A DNA stretch of 64,000 nt, from positions 38,910-102,909 of the forward strand of contig DATEDI010000036.1 in assembly GCA_035281745.1 (NCBI GenBank), given 5' to 3'. Below the pieces are notes generated by a model, which saw only the letters and a list, made by a program, of their open reading frames with translations, searched no databases and was not told the DNA's origin. Origin of the DNA: 66-474 sp035281745 (GTDB lineage Bacteria; Pseudomonadota; Gammaproteobacteria; Xanthomonadales; Rhodanobacteraceae). The translations under genes and the position numbers were made by a program. This document shows, piece by piece, positions 43,477-52,016 of the stretch (position 1 is its first letter; each line of letters begins with the position of its first letter).

Positions 43477-44559
43477 ATGACATCGAGGCGTTTTCGTCTT
43501 GCCCTCTTGTTCGGGTGCGGATTGCTGATTGCCTCGGGAAATGCCTTGGCCCAATCCGTCAAGTCGGAAAACCTGTTCTACATGACCGACACGATGGACG
43601 CGCTGCAGAGCTTCAAGGCGCATGCGTCGCAGATCTCCATCATCGTGCCGGCGGCGTACCACATCGACAAATACGGCACGGTTTACGGCGGTGTTGATCC
43701 GCGCGTGTTGCAGATCGCGGCGGCCAACCGCGTCAAGGTCATGCCGATCGTCGCGAGCTTCGATCAGGAAGGCATCCACGCGTTCTTGAATGACCCCAAG
43801 GCGCGTGCGCGTGCGATCGACATCATGCTGTACGACGCGCAGCACGATCACTATTACGGCTGGCAATTCGATCTCGAAAACGTGCATGTGACCGATGGCG
43901 AGGCCTACACGGATTTCTACCGCGAGGCCGCCAAGGCCTTGCACGCCCACGGTTTCAAGATTTCGATGGCGGTGGTCAAGGCGGAGCAGCCGGTGCCGGC
44001 ATCGGATGGTTCCGATTTCAGCAAGTTTCTTTATGAGAACTGGAAAGGGGCTTTCGATTTCAAGAAGCTTGCCGCGATCGGCGATTTCATGTCGTTCATG
44101 TCCTACGACCAGAACACGGCCCTGACGCCGCCCGGCCCCGTCGCCGGCCTGCCGTGGATGCGGCGAATGGCCGATTATCTGGTGCGGCTTGGTATCGATC
44201 CGGACAAGGTTTCATTCGGCATTCCCACGTATTCGGATCACTGGTACGCCGCCTACAGCGACAAGAAGGGTCCGCATTCGACGCGCGATGAAATCAGCTG
44301 GCGCGAAGTGCAGGATCTGCTTGATCGCCATCAGGTCACGCCGCAGTGGATGGACTCGATGGGCGTGGACTATGCGTATTGGCCGGGGCCCAACGGTGTT
44401 TTCGAATGGCTGTTCATCGAAAACGCCCGCTCGTTTTCCGAAAAGCTGAAACTGGTCCGTCAGTATCATTTCCGTGGATTTTCGGCCTGGGTATTGGGTT
44501 ATGAAGATCCGGCGATCTGGAAAGTGCTGGGTCAGCAGGCCCAGGCAATCCATTATTGA
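43477..44559 (+). CDS. secreted GH18-family (YaaH/chitinase-like) glycoside hydrolase
   Basis: A 360-residue protein with a signal peptide (about 1-23, ending GNALAQ) and a GH18 TIM barrel. SIIVPAAYHIDKYGTVYGGV and VMPIVASFDQEG precede the active-site strand YGWQFDLENV; Glu134 corresponds to the catalytic Glu of DxxDxDxE. The first and second Asp positions are Tyr and Gln here, so the acid is kept but the network is altered. The relatives include spore YaaH/SleL-type N-acetylglucosaminidases and sugar-binding GH18. It precedes an AmiE-like and NamZ-like pair, fitting peptidoglycan breakdown. The ATG at 43477 is nine bases after GGGAG; an ATG at 43468 is possible. Confidence 0.85.
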   Translation: MTSRRFRLALLFGCGLLIASGNALAQSVKSENLFYMTDTMDALQSFKAHASQISIIVPAAYHIDKYGTVYGGVDPRVLQIAAANRVKVMPIVASFDQEGIHAFLNDPKARARAIDIMLYDAQHDHYYGWQFDLENVHVTDGEAYTDFYREAAKALHAHGFKISMAVVKAEQPVPASDGSDFSKFLYENWKGAFDFKKLAAIGDFMSFMSYDQNTALTPPGPVAGLPWMRRMADYLVRLGIDPDKVSFGIPTYSDHWYAAYSDKKGPHSTRDEISWREVQDLLDRHQVTPQWMDSMGVDYAYWPGPNGVFEWLFIENARSFSEKLKLVRQYHFRGFSAWVLGYEDPAIWKVLGQQAQAIHY

Positions 44560-44604
44560 TGCGGATCCATTTACCGCGGTTCATTTCGAGAAGGTCCAAA
44601 AAGC

Positions 44605-46260
44605 ATGATTGCAGGCAATCAGGTTCGAGTAGTGATGTCCGTCGTTCTGGCGATGATGCTGGTCGGGATAGTGCCGGCAAGGGCCGCCAGTCCTTCGTAC
44701 GCGGCGCATGCCTGGAATCAGCCGGGTTGCCCTTGCGCGACGGTTTTGCACGAAGGTTCGGCAGCCGAGGCGGGGTTCGTGCCGCAGGCGCTGGATGACA
44801 TCGACGGCACCGTCAGCCGTGCGTTGGCTCGTCGTGCGGCGCCCGGCGCCGTGGTGCTGGTCGCGCGCCGCGGCGTGATCGCCAAATGGGAGGCCTATGG
44901 TTACGCGTCGCTCTACACGAATGGCGATTACGCCTTGGCGAGCGATCCGCGGCCGATGGAAAGGGATGAAATCTTCGACATGGCTTCGGTCTCGAAGCTG
45001 TTCACGGCTGTCGCGATCATGCAGTTGTGGGACGAGGGCAAGTTCAAGCTCGATGATCCGGTCGCCAAGTACCTGCCGCAGTTCGGTGTTCACGGCAAGG
45101 AGGAAGTGACGATACGGCAGTTGCTGACGCACACATCCGGATTTCGCCCCGATCCGCCGACGCCGCTGTTCGAAATCAAGGGCTCGCGCAAGGACCGCAT
45201 GGACTACGTGCTGCAACTGCCGCTCGAACATCCGCCCGGGACCCACTACGTTTACAGCGACATCAACTTCATCACCCTGGGCGCCCTGATCGAAAAGTTG
45301 AGCGGCGAGCGCGAGGACGTGTTCATCCGCAAGCATCTCACCGGGCCGTTGCACATGACGGACACGATGTACGACCCGCCGGCCAAACTGAAGCCGCGCA
45401 TCACGGCGAGCGAATACCAGCCGTGGACGCATCGCGGGATGCTGTGGGGATCGGTCGATGATGAAAATTCGTGGGCGCTCGGCGGCGTCGCCGGGCACGC
45501 CGGGGTTTTCAGCACCGCGTACGACCTCGCGATTTTCGGACAGATGATGTTGAACGGCGGCACCTACGACGGCGCTCGCGTGTTGTCGCAACATGCGGTC
45601 GATCTGCTGCTGACCAACTGGGACAAGAAATTTCCGGACGACGCCACCGGCCTTGGCTGGTCGATCGACCGCGGCTGGCTGATGGGCGCGCTTTCCGGGC
45701 CGCACTCGTCGGGTCATGAAGGTTTTACCGGTACGTCGCTGGTCATCAACACGCGCAACGACATCGTTGCCGTGATCCTGACCAACCGCGTGCATCCGAA
45801 CCGTCACGGTCCGTCCGCCGTCACCGCCCTGCACGACATCAATACCGATATCGCCAACGCGATTCCCGTTACGTCACCCGACGGCGGATCGGCATGGTTC
45901 TCGGGGTATGGCGATTATTTGAACCGGACGTTGACCGCCAAAGTCGCGCCGCATTCCGGCGCCAAGTTGACTTTCCAGACTTGGTATCGCCTGCAACCCG
46001 ATGACGATTACGGCAGCATCGAGGCATCGTCCGATGGCGTGCATTGGCAGGCGCTCGATGTGTTGACGGGTTCCAGCGACGGTTGGCAAACCAAAACGGT
46101 GGCGTTGCCGGCGGATGCGCAGTTCGTCCAGTTCCGCTATCGGACCGATGACGAAATCAATGGCCGCGGCTGGTACGTGGACGATCTTCAGGTCCATGCC
46201 GACGGCAAAACGACGCTGCCGAAGATCACCGACAACCAGTGGCAGCAGCGTGACTATTGA
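44605..46260 (+). CDS. AmiE-like serine hydrolase (beta-lactamase fold) with C-terminal accessory domain
   Basis: A 551-residue exported protein (signal peptide about 1-27, ending ARAA). The PF00144 domain has Ser128-Val-Ser-Lys131 as SxxK, Tyr217-Ser-Asp219 in the YxN position and His371-Glu-Gly373 in the third motif. In Bacillus subtilis the related AmiE, which is not a beta-lactamase, is an N-acetylmuramyl-L-alanine amidase encoded beside NagZ and NamZ. Here the next gene is also NamZ-like, which supports the same role. Residues about 440-540 form an extra beta-sandwich-type module (WYRLQPDDDYGSIEASSDG and GWYVDDLQVH) like those of secreted immune-inhibitor peptidases. Esterase or beta-lactamase activity cannot be excluded. 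Confidence 0.82.
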   Translation: MIAGNQVRVVMSVVLAMMLVGIVPARAASPSYAAHAWNQPGCPCATVLHEGSAAEAGFVPQALDDIDGTVSRALARRAAPGAVVLVARRGVIAKWEAYGYASLYTNGDYALASDPRPMERDEIFDMASVSKLFTAVAIMQLWDEGKFKLDDPVAKYLPQFGVHGKEEVTIRQLLTHTSGFRPDPPTPLFEIKGSRKDRMDYVLQLPLEHPPGTHYVYSDINFITLGALIEKLSGEREDVFIRKHLTGPLHMTDTMYDPPAKLKPRITASEYQPWTHRGMLWGSVDDENSWALGGVAGHAGVFSTAYDLAIFGQMMLNGGTYDGARVLSQHAVDLLLTNWDKKFPDDATGLGWSIDRGWLMGALSGPHSSGHEGFTGTSLVINTRNDIVAVILTNRVHPNRHGPSAVTALHDINTDIANAIPVTSPDGGSAWFSGYGDYLNRTLTAKVAPHSGAKLTFQTWYRLQPDDDYGSIEASSDGVHWQALDVLTGSSDGWQTKTVALPADAQFVQFRYRTDDEINGRGWYVDDLQVHADGKTTLPKITDNQWQQRDY

Positions 46261-47503
46261 TGGCGGCCGCGCCTGCCGGACCATCGTCGCACTGCTCGCG
46301 CTGTGGGCATGTTCGACGTCATTCGCGGCGATGCCGGCTGCGGCGCACAAGTATTCCACCGCCGACTTCCAGACCGGCATCGAAGTCTTGCTGCACGATC
46401 GGCTTGACCTGATCCGCGGCAAGCACGTCGGCCTGATCACCAACCCGACCGGTGTCGACCGCCAACTCGTCGGCGATGTCGACCTGCTGGCGCATACGCC
46501 GGGCGTGCATCTGGTCGCGCTTTTCGGTCCCGAACACGGTATCCGCGGCGCACATCAGGCCGGTGCGAGCGTCGGATCCGATCGCGATCCGGTGACCGGC
46601 TTGCCGGTGTACAGCCTGTACGGCAAGATCCGCCAGCCGACGCCAGCGATGCTGAAGGGCGTGGACGTGCTGGTGTTCGACATCCAGGCCGTTGGCGCAC
46701 GCTTTTACACCTACCTGTACACGATGGCGGACGCGATGAAAGCCGCGGCGGCGGCGCACATTCCGATCCTCGTGCTGGATCGACCGAATCCGATCGGCGG
46801 CACCGGGGTGCAGGGGCCGGTGCTCGATCCCAAGTTCGCTTCGTTCGTGGGTGAGTACCCGATTCCATTGCGCTACGGCATGACGATCGGCGAACTGGCC
46901 GGGCTCTTCAACAGTGAGTTCCATATCGGCGCCGACCTGACGGTGGTGAAGATGCGCGGCTGGCAGCGCTCGATGTATTACGACGACATGGCGCTCCAAT
47001 TCGTGATGCCGTCCCCCAACATGCCGACCGAAACCACCGCGCTGGTGTATCCGGGCATGGGCCTGGTGGAGGGCACCAACGTGTCCGAAGGCCGCGGTAC
47101 GACGCGCCCGTTCGAGCTGATCGGGGCGCCGTGGATCGACGCGGAAAAATTGTCAGACGTACTCAACGAGAAGCAACTGCTCGGCGTGCGATTTCGACCC
47201 GTCCATTTCACGCCGACCTTTTCGAAATACGAAGGCAAGTCGTGCAACGGCATCGAGGTGCATGTGATGGACCGCAATGCGTTCAATCCGGTGCTCATCG
47301 GGCTCACCGTGATCGCGACGATCCACGAACTCTATCCACAGCAGTTCGCCTTCGATGCCTCCGATTTCGATCGCCTGATCGGCAACGACTGGGTACGACA
47401 GGATATCGAGAAAGACATTCCCGTCTCCGAGATGCAGCGGCGCTGGCAAACCGGCCTGTCGCAGTTCGAAAAGGTTCGGCGGAAATACCTGCTGTACAAC
47501 TGA
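46250..47503 (+). CDS. NamZ-type (DUF1343) exo-beta-N-acetylmuramidase
   Basis: A 417-residue exported protein with a signal peptide (about 1-32). The DUF1343 domain shows GLITNPTGVDRQ, FGPEHGIRG (Glu95-His96), VFDIQAVGARFYTYLYTM and VLDRPNPIGG, then VEGTNVSEGRGTTRPFE. NamZ enzymes release MurNAc from the non-reducing end of peptidoglycan sugar fragments. The start is GTG at 46250, overlapping the last 11 bp of the AmiE-like gene, so the two are translationally coupled, as are amiE and namZ in Bacillus gene order. MurQ, a kinase and an SSS symporter lie downstream in the same region to use the released sugar. Confidence 0.9.
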   Translation: MTIDGGRACRTIVALLALWACSTSFAAMPAAAHKYSTADFQTGIEVLLHDRLDLIRGKHVGLITNPTGVDRQLVGDVDLLAHTPGVHLVALFGPEHGIRGAHQAGASVGSDRDPVTGLPVYSLYGKIRQPTPAMLKGVDVLVFDIQAVGARFYTYLYTMADAMKAAAAAHIPILVLDRPNPIGGTGVQGPVLDPKFASFVGEYPIPLRYGMTIGELAGLFNSEFHIGADLTVVKMRGWQRSMYYDDMALQFVMPSPNMPTETTALVYPGMGLVEGTNVSEGRGTTRPFELIGAPWIDAEKLSDVLNEKQLLGVRFRPVHFTPTFSKYEGKSCNGIEVHVMDRNAFNPVLIGLTVIATIHELYPQQFAFDASDFDRLIGNDWVRQDIEKDIPVSEMQRRWQTGLSQFEKVRRKYLLYN

Positions 47504-47526
47504 GTCTTGCGGAAGCTTCTGGTTTG

Positions 47527-47566
47527 CTCGTCATCCCGAAATCGCGAAGCGATATCCGGGATCCAG
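47527..47566 (+). repeat. 40-bp repeat, left copy flanking glcF
   Basis: It begins ctcgtcatcccg. Its reverse complement occurs at 49051-49090 with three mismatches. The pair encloses glcF in inverted orientation. Confidence 0.85.
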
Positions 47567-47604
47567 TGCTTTGGAAGATCGGGGCGTTCCAGCAAAGACA
47601 CTGG

Positions 47605-47624
47605 ATTCCCGCTTTCGCGGGAAT
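47605..47624. repeat. perfect attcccgc/gcgggaat hairpin (REP-like)
   Basis: Arms of 8 bp with a TTTC loop lie just downstream of NamZ and between convergent genes. It could also end transcription. The core recurs, partly decayed, near 48920. Confidence 0.75.
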
Positions 47625-47652
47625 GACGACCGTAGGATTGACCAAGCTTTAC

Positions 47653-48879
47653 TCAGTGATCCGCAAGAGCAGGCTCATCCAGCAATTCGATCCAGTGATG
47701 GACCGGCACCGCCGATTCGCTGCCGAGGTGCAACTGGCAGCCGATGTTGGCAGTGGCGATGACCGCCGGGCGACCTGCCTGGAGCGCATCGAGCTTGTTG
47801 CGGAGCAACGGCTCCGACAGCTTCTTTTGCAACAACGAGTAGGTGCCGGCCGAGCCGCAGCAGAGATGGCTGTCGCGCACCGGCACGAGTTCGAATCCCG
47901 CCGTTCGCAGGATCTGTTCCACCACGCCGACGATTTTCTGACCGTGCTGCAACGTGCAGGGAGAATGCCACGCGATGCAGCGGCCATGGCCAATGCCTAC
48001 GAAGGCTTGCAGATCCTCGCGCGCCACCACTTCGCTCAAATCCCGCGTCAGCTCCGAAACACGCGCGGCTTTCGCCGCGTAGTCCGGATCGCCGCGCAAC
48101 AGATGGCCATATTCGCGCACCATTGCGCCACAGCCGCTCGCGGTCATCACCAAGGCCTCGGCGCCGGCTTCGATGTGCGGCCACCATGCGTCGATGTTGC
48201 GGCGCATGAATCCTTTGGCTTCTTCGGGCGCCGTCAGGTGATGGCTGATGGCGCCGCAGCAGCCCGCGCCTTCGGCGCGCACGAGTTCGATGCCGAGCTT
48301 CGCCAGCACGCGCGCCGCCGCCGCGTTGGTGACGGGGGCAGCGACCGGCTGCACACAGCCGTCGAGTACCAGCATTTTGCGCTTGAGCCCACGGTTCCCG
48401 GGCCAGGAGTCGGCTTCGGGGCGCCGCGGCGTTTTGCACATGCCGCCCGACCACGCTTGCGGTGCGATGCGTCCGAGCTTGTAGAAAAAACCGAAGCGCT
48501 TCGGGTACGGGACGATGGCGCGCAACACGCGGCGCATGATGCGTTCGGCGAGCGGCCGCTGAACCCGCGCGTCCACCACGGCGCGGCCGATATCCACCAG
48601 GCGTCCATACTGGACGCCCGATGGACAGGTGGTTTCGCAAGCGCGGCAGGTCAGGCAGCGATCAAGGTGCACTTGGGTCTTGCGGCTCGGCGTTTCGCCT
48701 TCCAGCACCATCTTCATCAGGTAGATGCGGCCGCGTGGCCCATCCAGCTCGTCACCCACCAATTGATACGTCGGGCAGGTTGCGGTGCAAAAACCGCAAT
48801 GCACGCACGCGCGCAGGATCGCCTCGGCCTCGTCGCCTTCGGCGGTGTTCTTGAACGGTGCGGCAATGTTGGTCTGCAT
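47653..48879 (-). CDS. glcF: glycolate oxidase iron-sulfur subunit GlcF
   Basis: A 408-residue protein with two 4Fe-4S motifs (CVHCGFCTATCP near residue 25 and CLTCRACETTCP near 75) and two CCG cysteine-rich domains (GAGCCGAISHH and HLCCGSAGT). It passes electrons from the flavin subunits to the quinone pool. The last of the glcD-glcE-glcF order, it is 225 bp downstream of glcE with REP-like repeats in the gap. The ATG at 48879 is where homology begins. The same architecture serves D-lactate oxidases, so the substrate of the complex is open. Confidence 0.93.
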   Translation of the reverse strand: MQTNIAAPFKNTAEGDEAEAILRACVHCGFCTATCPTYQLVGDELDGPRGRIYLMKMVLEGETPSRKTQVHLDRCLTCRACETTCPSGVQYGRLVDIGRAVVDARVQRPLAERIMRRVLRAIVPYPKRFGFFYKLGRIAPQAWSGGMCKTPRRPEADSWPGNRGLKRKMLVLDGCVQPVAAPVTNAAAARVLAKLGIELVRAEGAGCCGAISHHLTAPEEAKGFMRRNIDAWWPHIEAGAEALVMTASGCGAMVREYGHLLRGDPDYAAKAARVSELTRDLSEVVAREDLQAFVGIGHGRCIAWHSPCTLQHGQKIVGVVEQILRTAGFELVPVRDSHLCCGSAGTYSLLQKKLSEPLLRNKLDALQAGRPAVIATANIGCQLHLGSESAVPVHHWIELLDEPALADH

Positions 48880-49050
48880 CGAAGAACCTGATTGTCTGGA
48901 AACCAAGCTACCTTTTTCGTCATTCCCGCGAAAGCGGACTGCGTTGGCAGATCGCCAACGCGAACGCCGAAGGCGGCCCAAGGGGCGAGCCGCAAGGATG
49001 CGGCGAGTCTACCCAGGGCCTTTCGCGCAACACCTTGAAGCAAAAAGGCA

Positions 49051-49090
49051 CTGGGTCCCGGATATCGCTGCGCGATTCCGGGATGACGAG
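49051..49090 (-). repeat. 40-bp repeat, right copy (inverted) flanking glcF
   Basis: The reverse complement of 47527-47566 with three mismatches. It lies in the glcE-glcF gap, next to a partly decayed cattcccgcgaaagcgg element near 48920. Confidence 0.85.
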
Positions 49091-49104
49091 CAAATCAAGG
49101 TTGC

Positions 49105-50163
49105 TCAAAACTCCGTGTACATGCGTCCCGGATTGAAAATGCCGTGCGGATCCATGGCTGCCTTGATGCGCTTGTGGAGTTGCATCAGCGGTCCGGGCAG
49201 CGGGTGATACGGATCCGACGATCGAGCGGAACTGCGAAACAGCATCGCATGACCGCCGTGTTTTTCCGCGGCGGCGCGGATCATCGTCGCGGGAGCATCG
49301 CTCTTCAGCCAGCGCAGCGCGCCACCCCATTCGATCATCTGCTCGCCCGGCAGGTTCACGTTTGCCGCTGGCGACACCGAAATGCGCCATAGCGACGCGT
49401 CGCCGTCAAAGAAGGGGCGTCGCTGCTCGCGAACGTCCAGCCAGAACGTATCCGCATCTTCCAGCGCATTGCCGCCGATGGTGGCGCGGGCTTTCGTGAG
49501 CGTGCTCGCCGTTCCTGACAACCGCACGTAAAGATGCTCATCTTCGATGCACGAAGCGGAAATCGGCAGCGGTGCAGCCGCCCATCGACACAGGTTTTCG
49601 ATTGCCGCACGCGGCGCCAGCGACTGCACCAGCGTGAGGGTTTCGCGCGGCCGTGGCAGCACCTTGAGGCTGACGTCCAGGATCACGCCCAGCGTGCCCA
49701 TCGCGCCGGTGACGAGGCGCGACAGGTCGTAGCCGGCGACGTTCTTCATCACTTCACCGCCGAAGTGCAGGATCTCGCCGCGGCCATTGATGATGCGGGT
49801 GCCGAGCACGAAATCGCGCGCGGCGCCCGCGCAGGCGCGACGCGGACCGGAAAGATTGGCCGCGATTGTGCCGCCAAGTGTGGCCGCGGCGCCGAAGTGC
49901 GGCGGCTCGAAGGCGAACATCTGGCCTTGTCCGGCCAGCAGCGTTTCGAGCTCGGACAGCGGCGTGCCGGCCCGCGCGGTCAGGACCATTTCTTCGGGGT
50001 GGTAGTCGATGACGCCGCGGTGATCGCCGAGCGCAAGCCGTTCGCCTTGCACCTCACGGCCGAGGAAATGCTTGGTGCCGCCGCCGACGATCGCCAGCGG
50101 GGCGCGCCGTTCGATCGCGTCGACCACAAGCGCCTGGATATCCGCGCTGGAATCGTGCGACAC
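49105..50163 (-). CDS. glcE: glycolate oxidase FAD-binding subunit GlcE
   Basis: A 352-residue FAD-binding PCMH-type subunit. IVGGGTKHFLGR, the AATLGGTIAANLSGPRR block and GAARDFVLGTRIINGRGE are the FAD-binding segments, and HGIFNPGRMYTEF is the C-terminal end typical of GlcE. The start is GTG at 50163, two bases after the glcD stop. A TTG at 50169 overlapping that stop is an alternative. It acts with GlcD and GlcF as a membrane-associated complex oxidising 2-hydroxyacids. The gene directly follows glcD, so it is surely co-transcribed. Confidence 0.92.
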   Translation of the reverse strand: MSHDSSADIQALVVDAIERRAPLAIVGGGTKHFLGREVQGERLALGDHRGVIDYHPEEMVLTARAGTPLSELETLLAGQGQMFAFEPPHFGAAATLGGTIAANLSGPRRACAGAARDFVLGTRIINGRGEILHFGGEVMKNVAGYDLSRLVTGAMGTLGVILDVSLKVLPRPRETLTLVQSLAPRAAIENLCRWAAAPLPISASCIEDEHLYVRLSGTASTLTKARATIGGNALEDADTFWLDVREQRRPFFDGDASLWRISVSPAANVNLPGEQMIEWGGALRWLKSDAPATMIRAAAEKHGGHAMLFRSSARSSDPYHPLPGPLMQLHKRIKAAMDPHGIFNPGRMYTEF

Positions 50164-50165
50164 GG

Positions 50166-51644
50166 TCAAAATCGTTCCAGTTCCGGAAATGGCAGTTCGC
50201 CGCCGTGCACGTGCAGGCCGCCGTATTCTGCGCAGCGCTTCAGCAGCGGCACCGCCTTGCCCGGATTGAGCAGGCCTTGGGGATCGAAGGCCGCCTTGAT
50301 CGCGTGGAATTGCGACAGCTCGGCGGACGAAAACTGGTCGCACATCTGGTTGATCTTCTCGACGCCGACGCCGTGCTCGCCGGTGATGGTGCCGCCTACT
50401 TCGACGCACAGTTTCAGGATCTCGCCACCAAGCTTTTCGACGCGTTCGAGTTCGCCCGGGCGGCTCGCGTCGTACAGGATCATCGGGTGCAGGTTGCCGT
50501 CGCCGGCGTGGAACACGTTGGCGACGGCCAAGTCGTGCTCGCGTCCGAGTTCCTGGATGCGCCGCAGTACGTGCGGCAGGTGCTTGCGCGGGATGGTGCC
50601 GTCGGTGCAGTAATAGTCGGGCGATATCCGGCCCATCGCCGGGAACGCCATCTTGCGTCCCGCCCAGAACTTCGCGCGTTCGGCCTCATCGCGCGACACC
50701 CGCGTGGCGCTGGCGCCGCACTGCGCCATGATCGTGCTCACTCGATTGATGTCGTCGGCAACCGCTTCGGCGGTGCCGTCGAGTTCGCACAACAATATCG
50801 CCGCGGCATCGACCGGATAGCCACTATGGACGAAAGCCTCGGCGGCGCGGATCGCCGGGTTGTCCATCATCTCGAGCCCGGCCGGCACGATACCGGTGGC
50901 GATCACCGCACCCACTGCAGCGCCTGCCTGTTCCAGATTGGCGAAAGCCGCCAGCACGACCCGTGCGGTCTCCGGTTTCGGGACCAGCTTGACGGTGACT
51001 TCGACGATGACGCCCAGCATGCCCTCCGAGCCCGTTGCGAGGGCCAGCAGATCGAAGCCTGGCGCATCCAGCGCGTCGGCGCCGAACGTCAGCAGCTCGC
51101 CATCCATCGTCACCATTTTCAGCTTGAGGATGTTGTGGACGGTCAGGCCGTACTTGAGGCAGTGCACACCGCCGGCGTTCTCGGCCACGTTGCCGCCGAC
51201 GGTGCAGGCGATCTGCGATGACGGGTCGGGTGCGTAATACAAGCCATGCGGCGCCGCGGCTTCGGAAATGGCGAGATTGCGCACGCCCGGCTGCACCCGC
51301 ATCGTGCGGTTGACGGGATCGATGTCGAGGATCGACATGAAGCGCGCGAGGCTCAGCAACAATCCGTCGCCAAGCGGCAGCGCACCCCCCGACAAGCCGG
51401 TGCCAGCGCCGCGCGCCACTACCGGCACGCCGCGTTCGTGGCAGACACGCATGATCTGCTGCACCTGTTCGATGGTGCGCGGCAGTACGGCGACCATCGG
51501 CATCTGGCGATACGCGGACAGGCCGTCGCACTCGTAGGGGCGCAAATCTTCCGTCGCGTGCAGGATCGCGTCGTCCGGCAGGAATTCGCGCAAGGCAGTG
51601 AGCAGCTCGCGCTTGTCGAGCGGCGATTGGCCGGAAGCTGTCAT
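50166..51644 (-). CDS. glcD: glycolate (or D-lactate) oxidase FAD-linked subunit GlcD
   Basis: A 492-residue FAD-linked oxidase (FAD_binding_4 plus FAD-oxidase_C). VVARGAGTGLSGGALPLGDG and CTVGGNVAENAGGVHCLKYG are the FAD sites. NVFHAGDGNLHP and GGTITGEHGVGVEK form the catalytic C-terminal part. GlcD enzymes oxidise glycolate to glyoxylate, and E. coli GlcD also accepts D-lactate. Here the substrate could be D-lactate from MurQ, encoded 7 kb away; this is inference. The ATG at 51644 is where homology begins. Upstream lies a three-copy repeat array, then the glyoxylate aminotransferase. Confidence 0.93.
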   Translation of the reverse strand: MTASGQSPLDKRELLTALREFLPDDAILHATEDLRPYECDGLSAYRQMPMVAVLPRTIEQVQQIMRVCHERGVPVVARGAGTGLSGGALPLGDGLLLSLARFMSILDIDPVNRTMRVQPGVRNLAISEAAAPHGLYYAPDPSSQIACTVGGNVAENAGGVHCLKYGLTVHNILKLKMVTMDGELLTFGADALDAPGFDLLALATGSEGMLGVIVEVTVKLVPKPETARVVLAAFANLEQAGAAVGAVIATGIVPAGLEMMDNPAIRAAEAFVHSGYPVDAAAILLCELDGTAEAVADDINRVSTIMAQCGASATRVSRDEAERAKFWAGRKMAFPAMGRISPDYYCTDGTIPRKHLPHVLRRIQELGREHDLAVANVFHAGDGNLHPMILYDASRPGELERVEKLGGEILKLCVEVGGTITGEHGVGVEKINQMCDQFSSAELSQFHAIKAAFDPQGLLNPGKAVPLLKRCAEYGGLHVHGGELPFPELERF

Positions 51645-51671
51645 TTCTCGTTGCCTGGCCTTGAATGCGAC

Positions 51672-51999
51672 GGTCCGATCAACCATTCGTGTTGCAGGGC
51701 GGGTGACAACCCGCCGTCTTCGGGTCAAACGGCGGGATGCGCTGCGCTGCTCCCGCCCTACGTGCTGCTGCGTTTGTCGTCAAGTATGTCGGTCCGATCA
51801 ATCCGTTGGTGTTGCAGGGCGGGTGACAACCCGCCCCCTTCGGGTCGCGCGGCGGGATGCGCTGCTCCCGCGCTACATGCTGCTGCGTTTGTCGTCAAGT
51901 ATGTCGGTCCGATCAATCCGTTGGTGTTGCAGGGCGGGTGACAACCCGCCGTCTTCGAGTCAAACGGCGGGATGCGCTGCGCTGCTCCCGCGCTACATT
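51672..51999. repeat. tandem array of about three 115-119 bp repeat units
   Basis: Units begin ggtccgatcaa at 51672, 51791 and 51906 (119, 115 and about 94 bp, the last one truncated). Each contains GGCGGGT-GACA-ACCCGCC and GGCGGGATGCGCTGC...TCCCGC hairpins, followed in the first two copies by a linker with ctgctgcgtttgtcgtcaag. They fill the 372-bp glcD-aminotransferase gap. The unit matches the reverse complement of 28348-28417. There are too few copies and no cas genes, so this is not CRISPR. Confidence 0.92.
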
Positions 52000-52016
52000 T
52001 TCTCAAAGAGAGAGGC

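Noticed and set aside
44605..46260. Calling the serine hydrolase a class C beta-lactamase
   Set aside because: The third motif is HEG instead of KTG, the second is YSD, and the neighbour is NamZ-like, so an AmiE-like role is more likely.
51672..51999. Possible CRISPR array
   Set aside because: Repeat units are about 119 bp without variable spacers, there are only three, and no cas genes are near.
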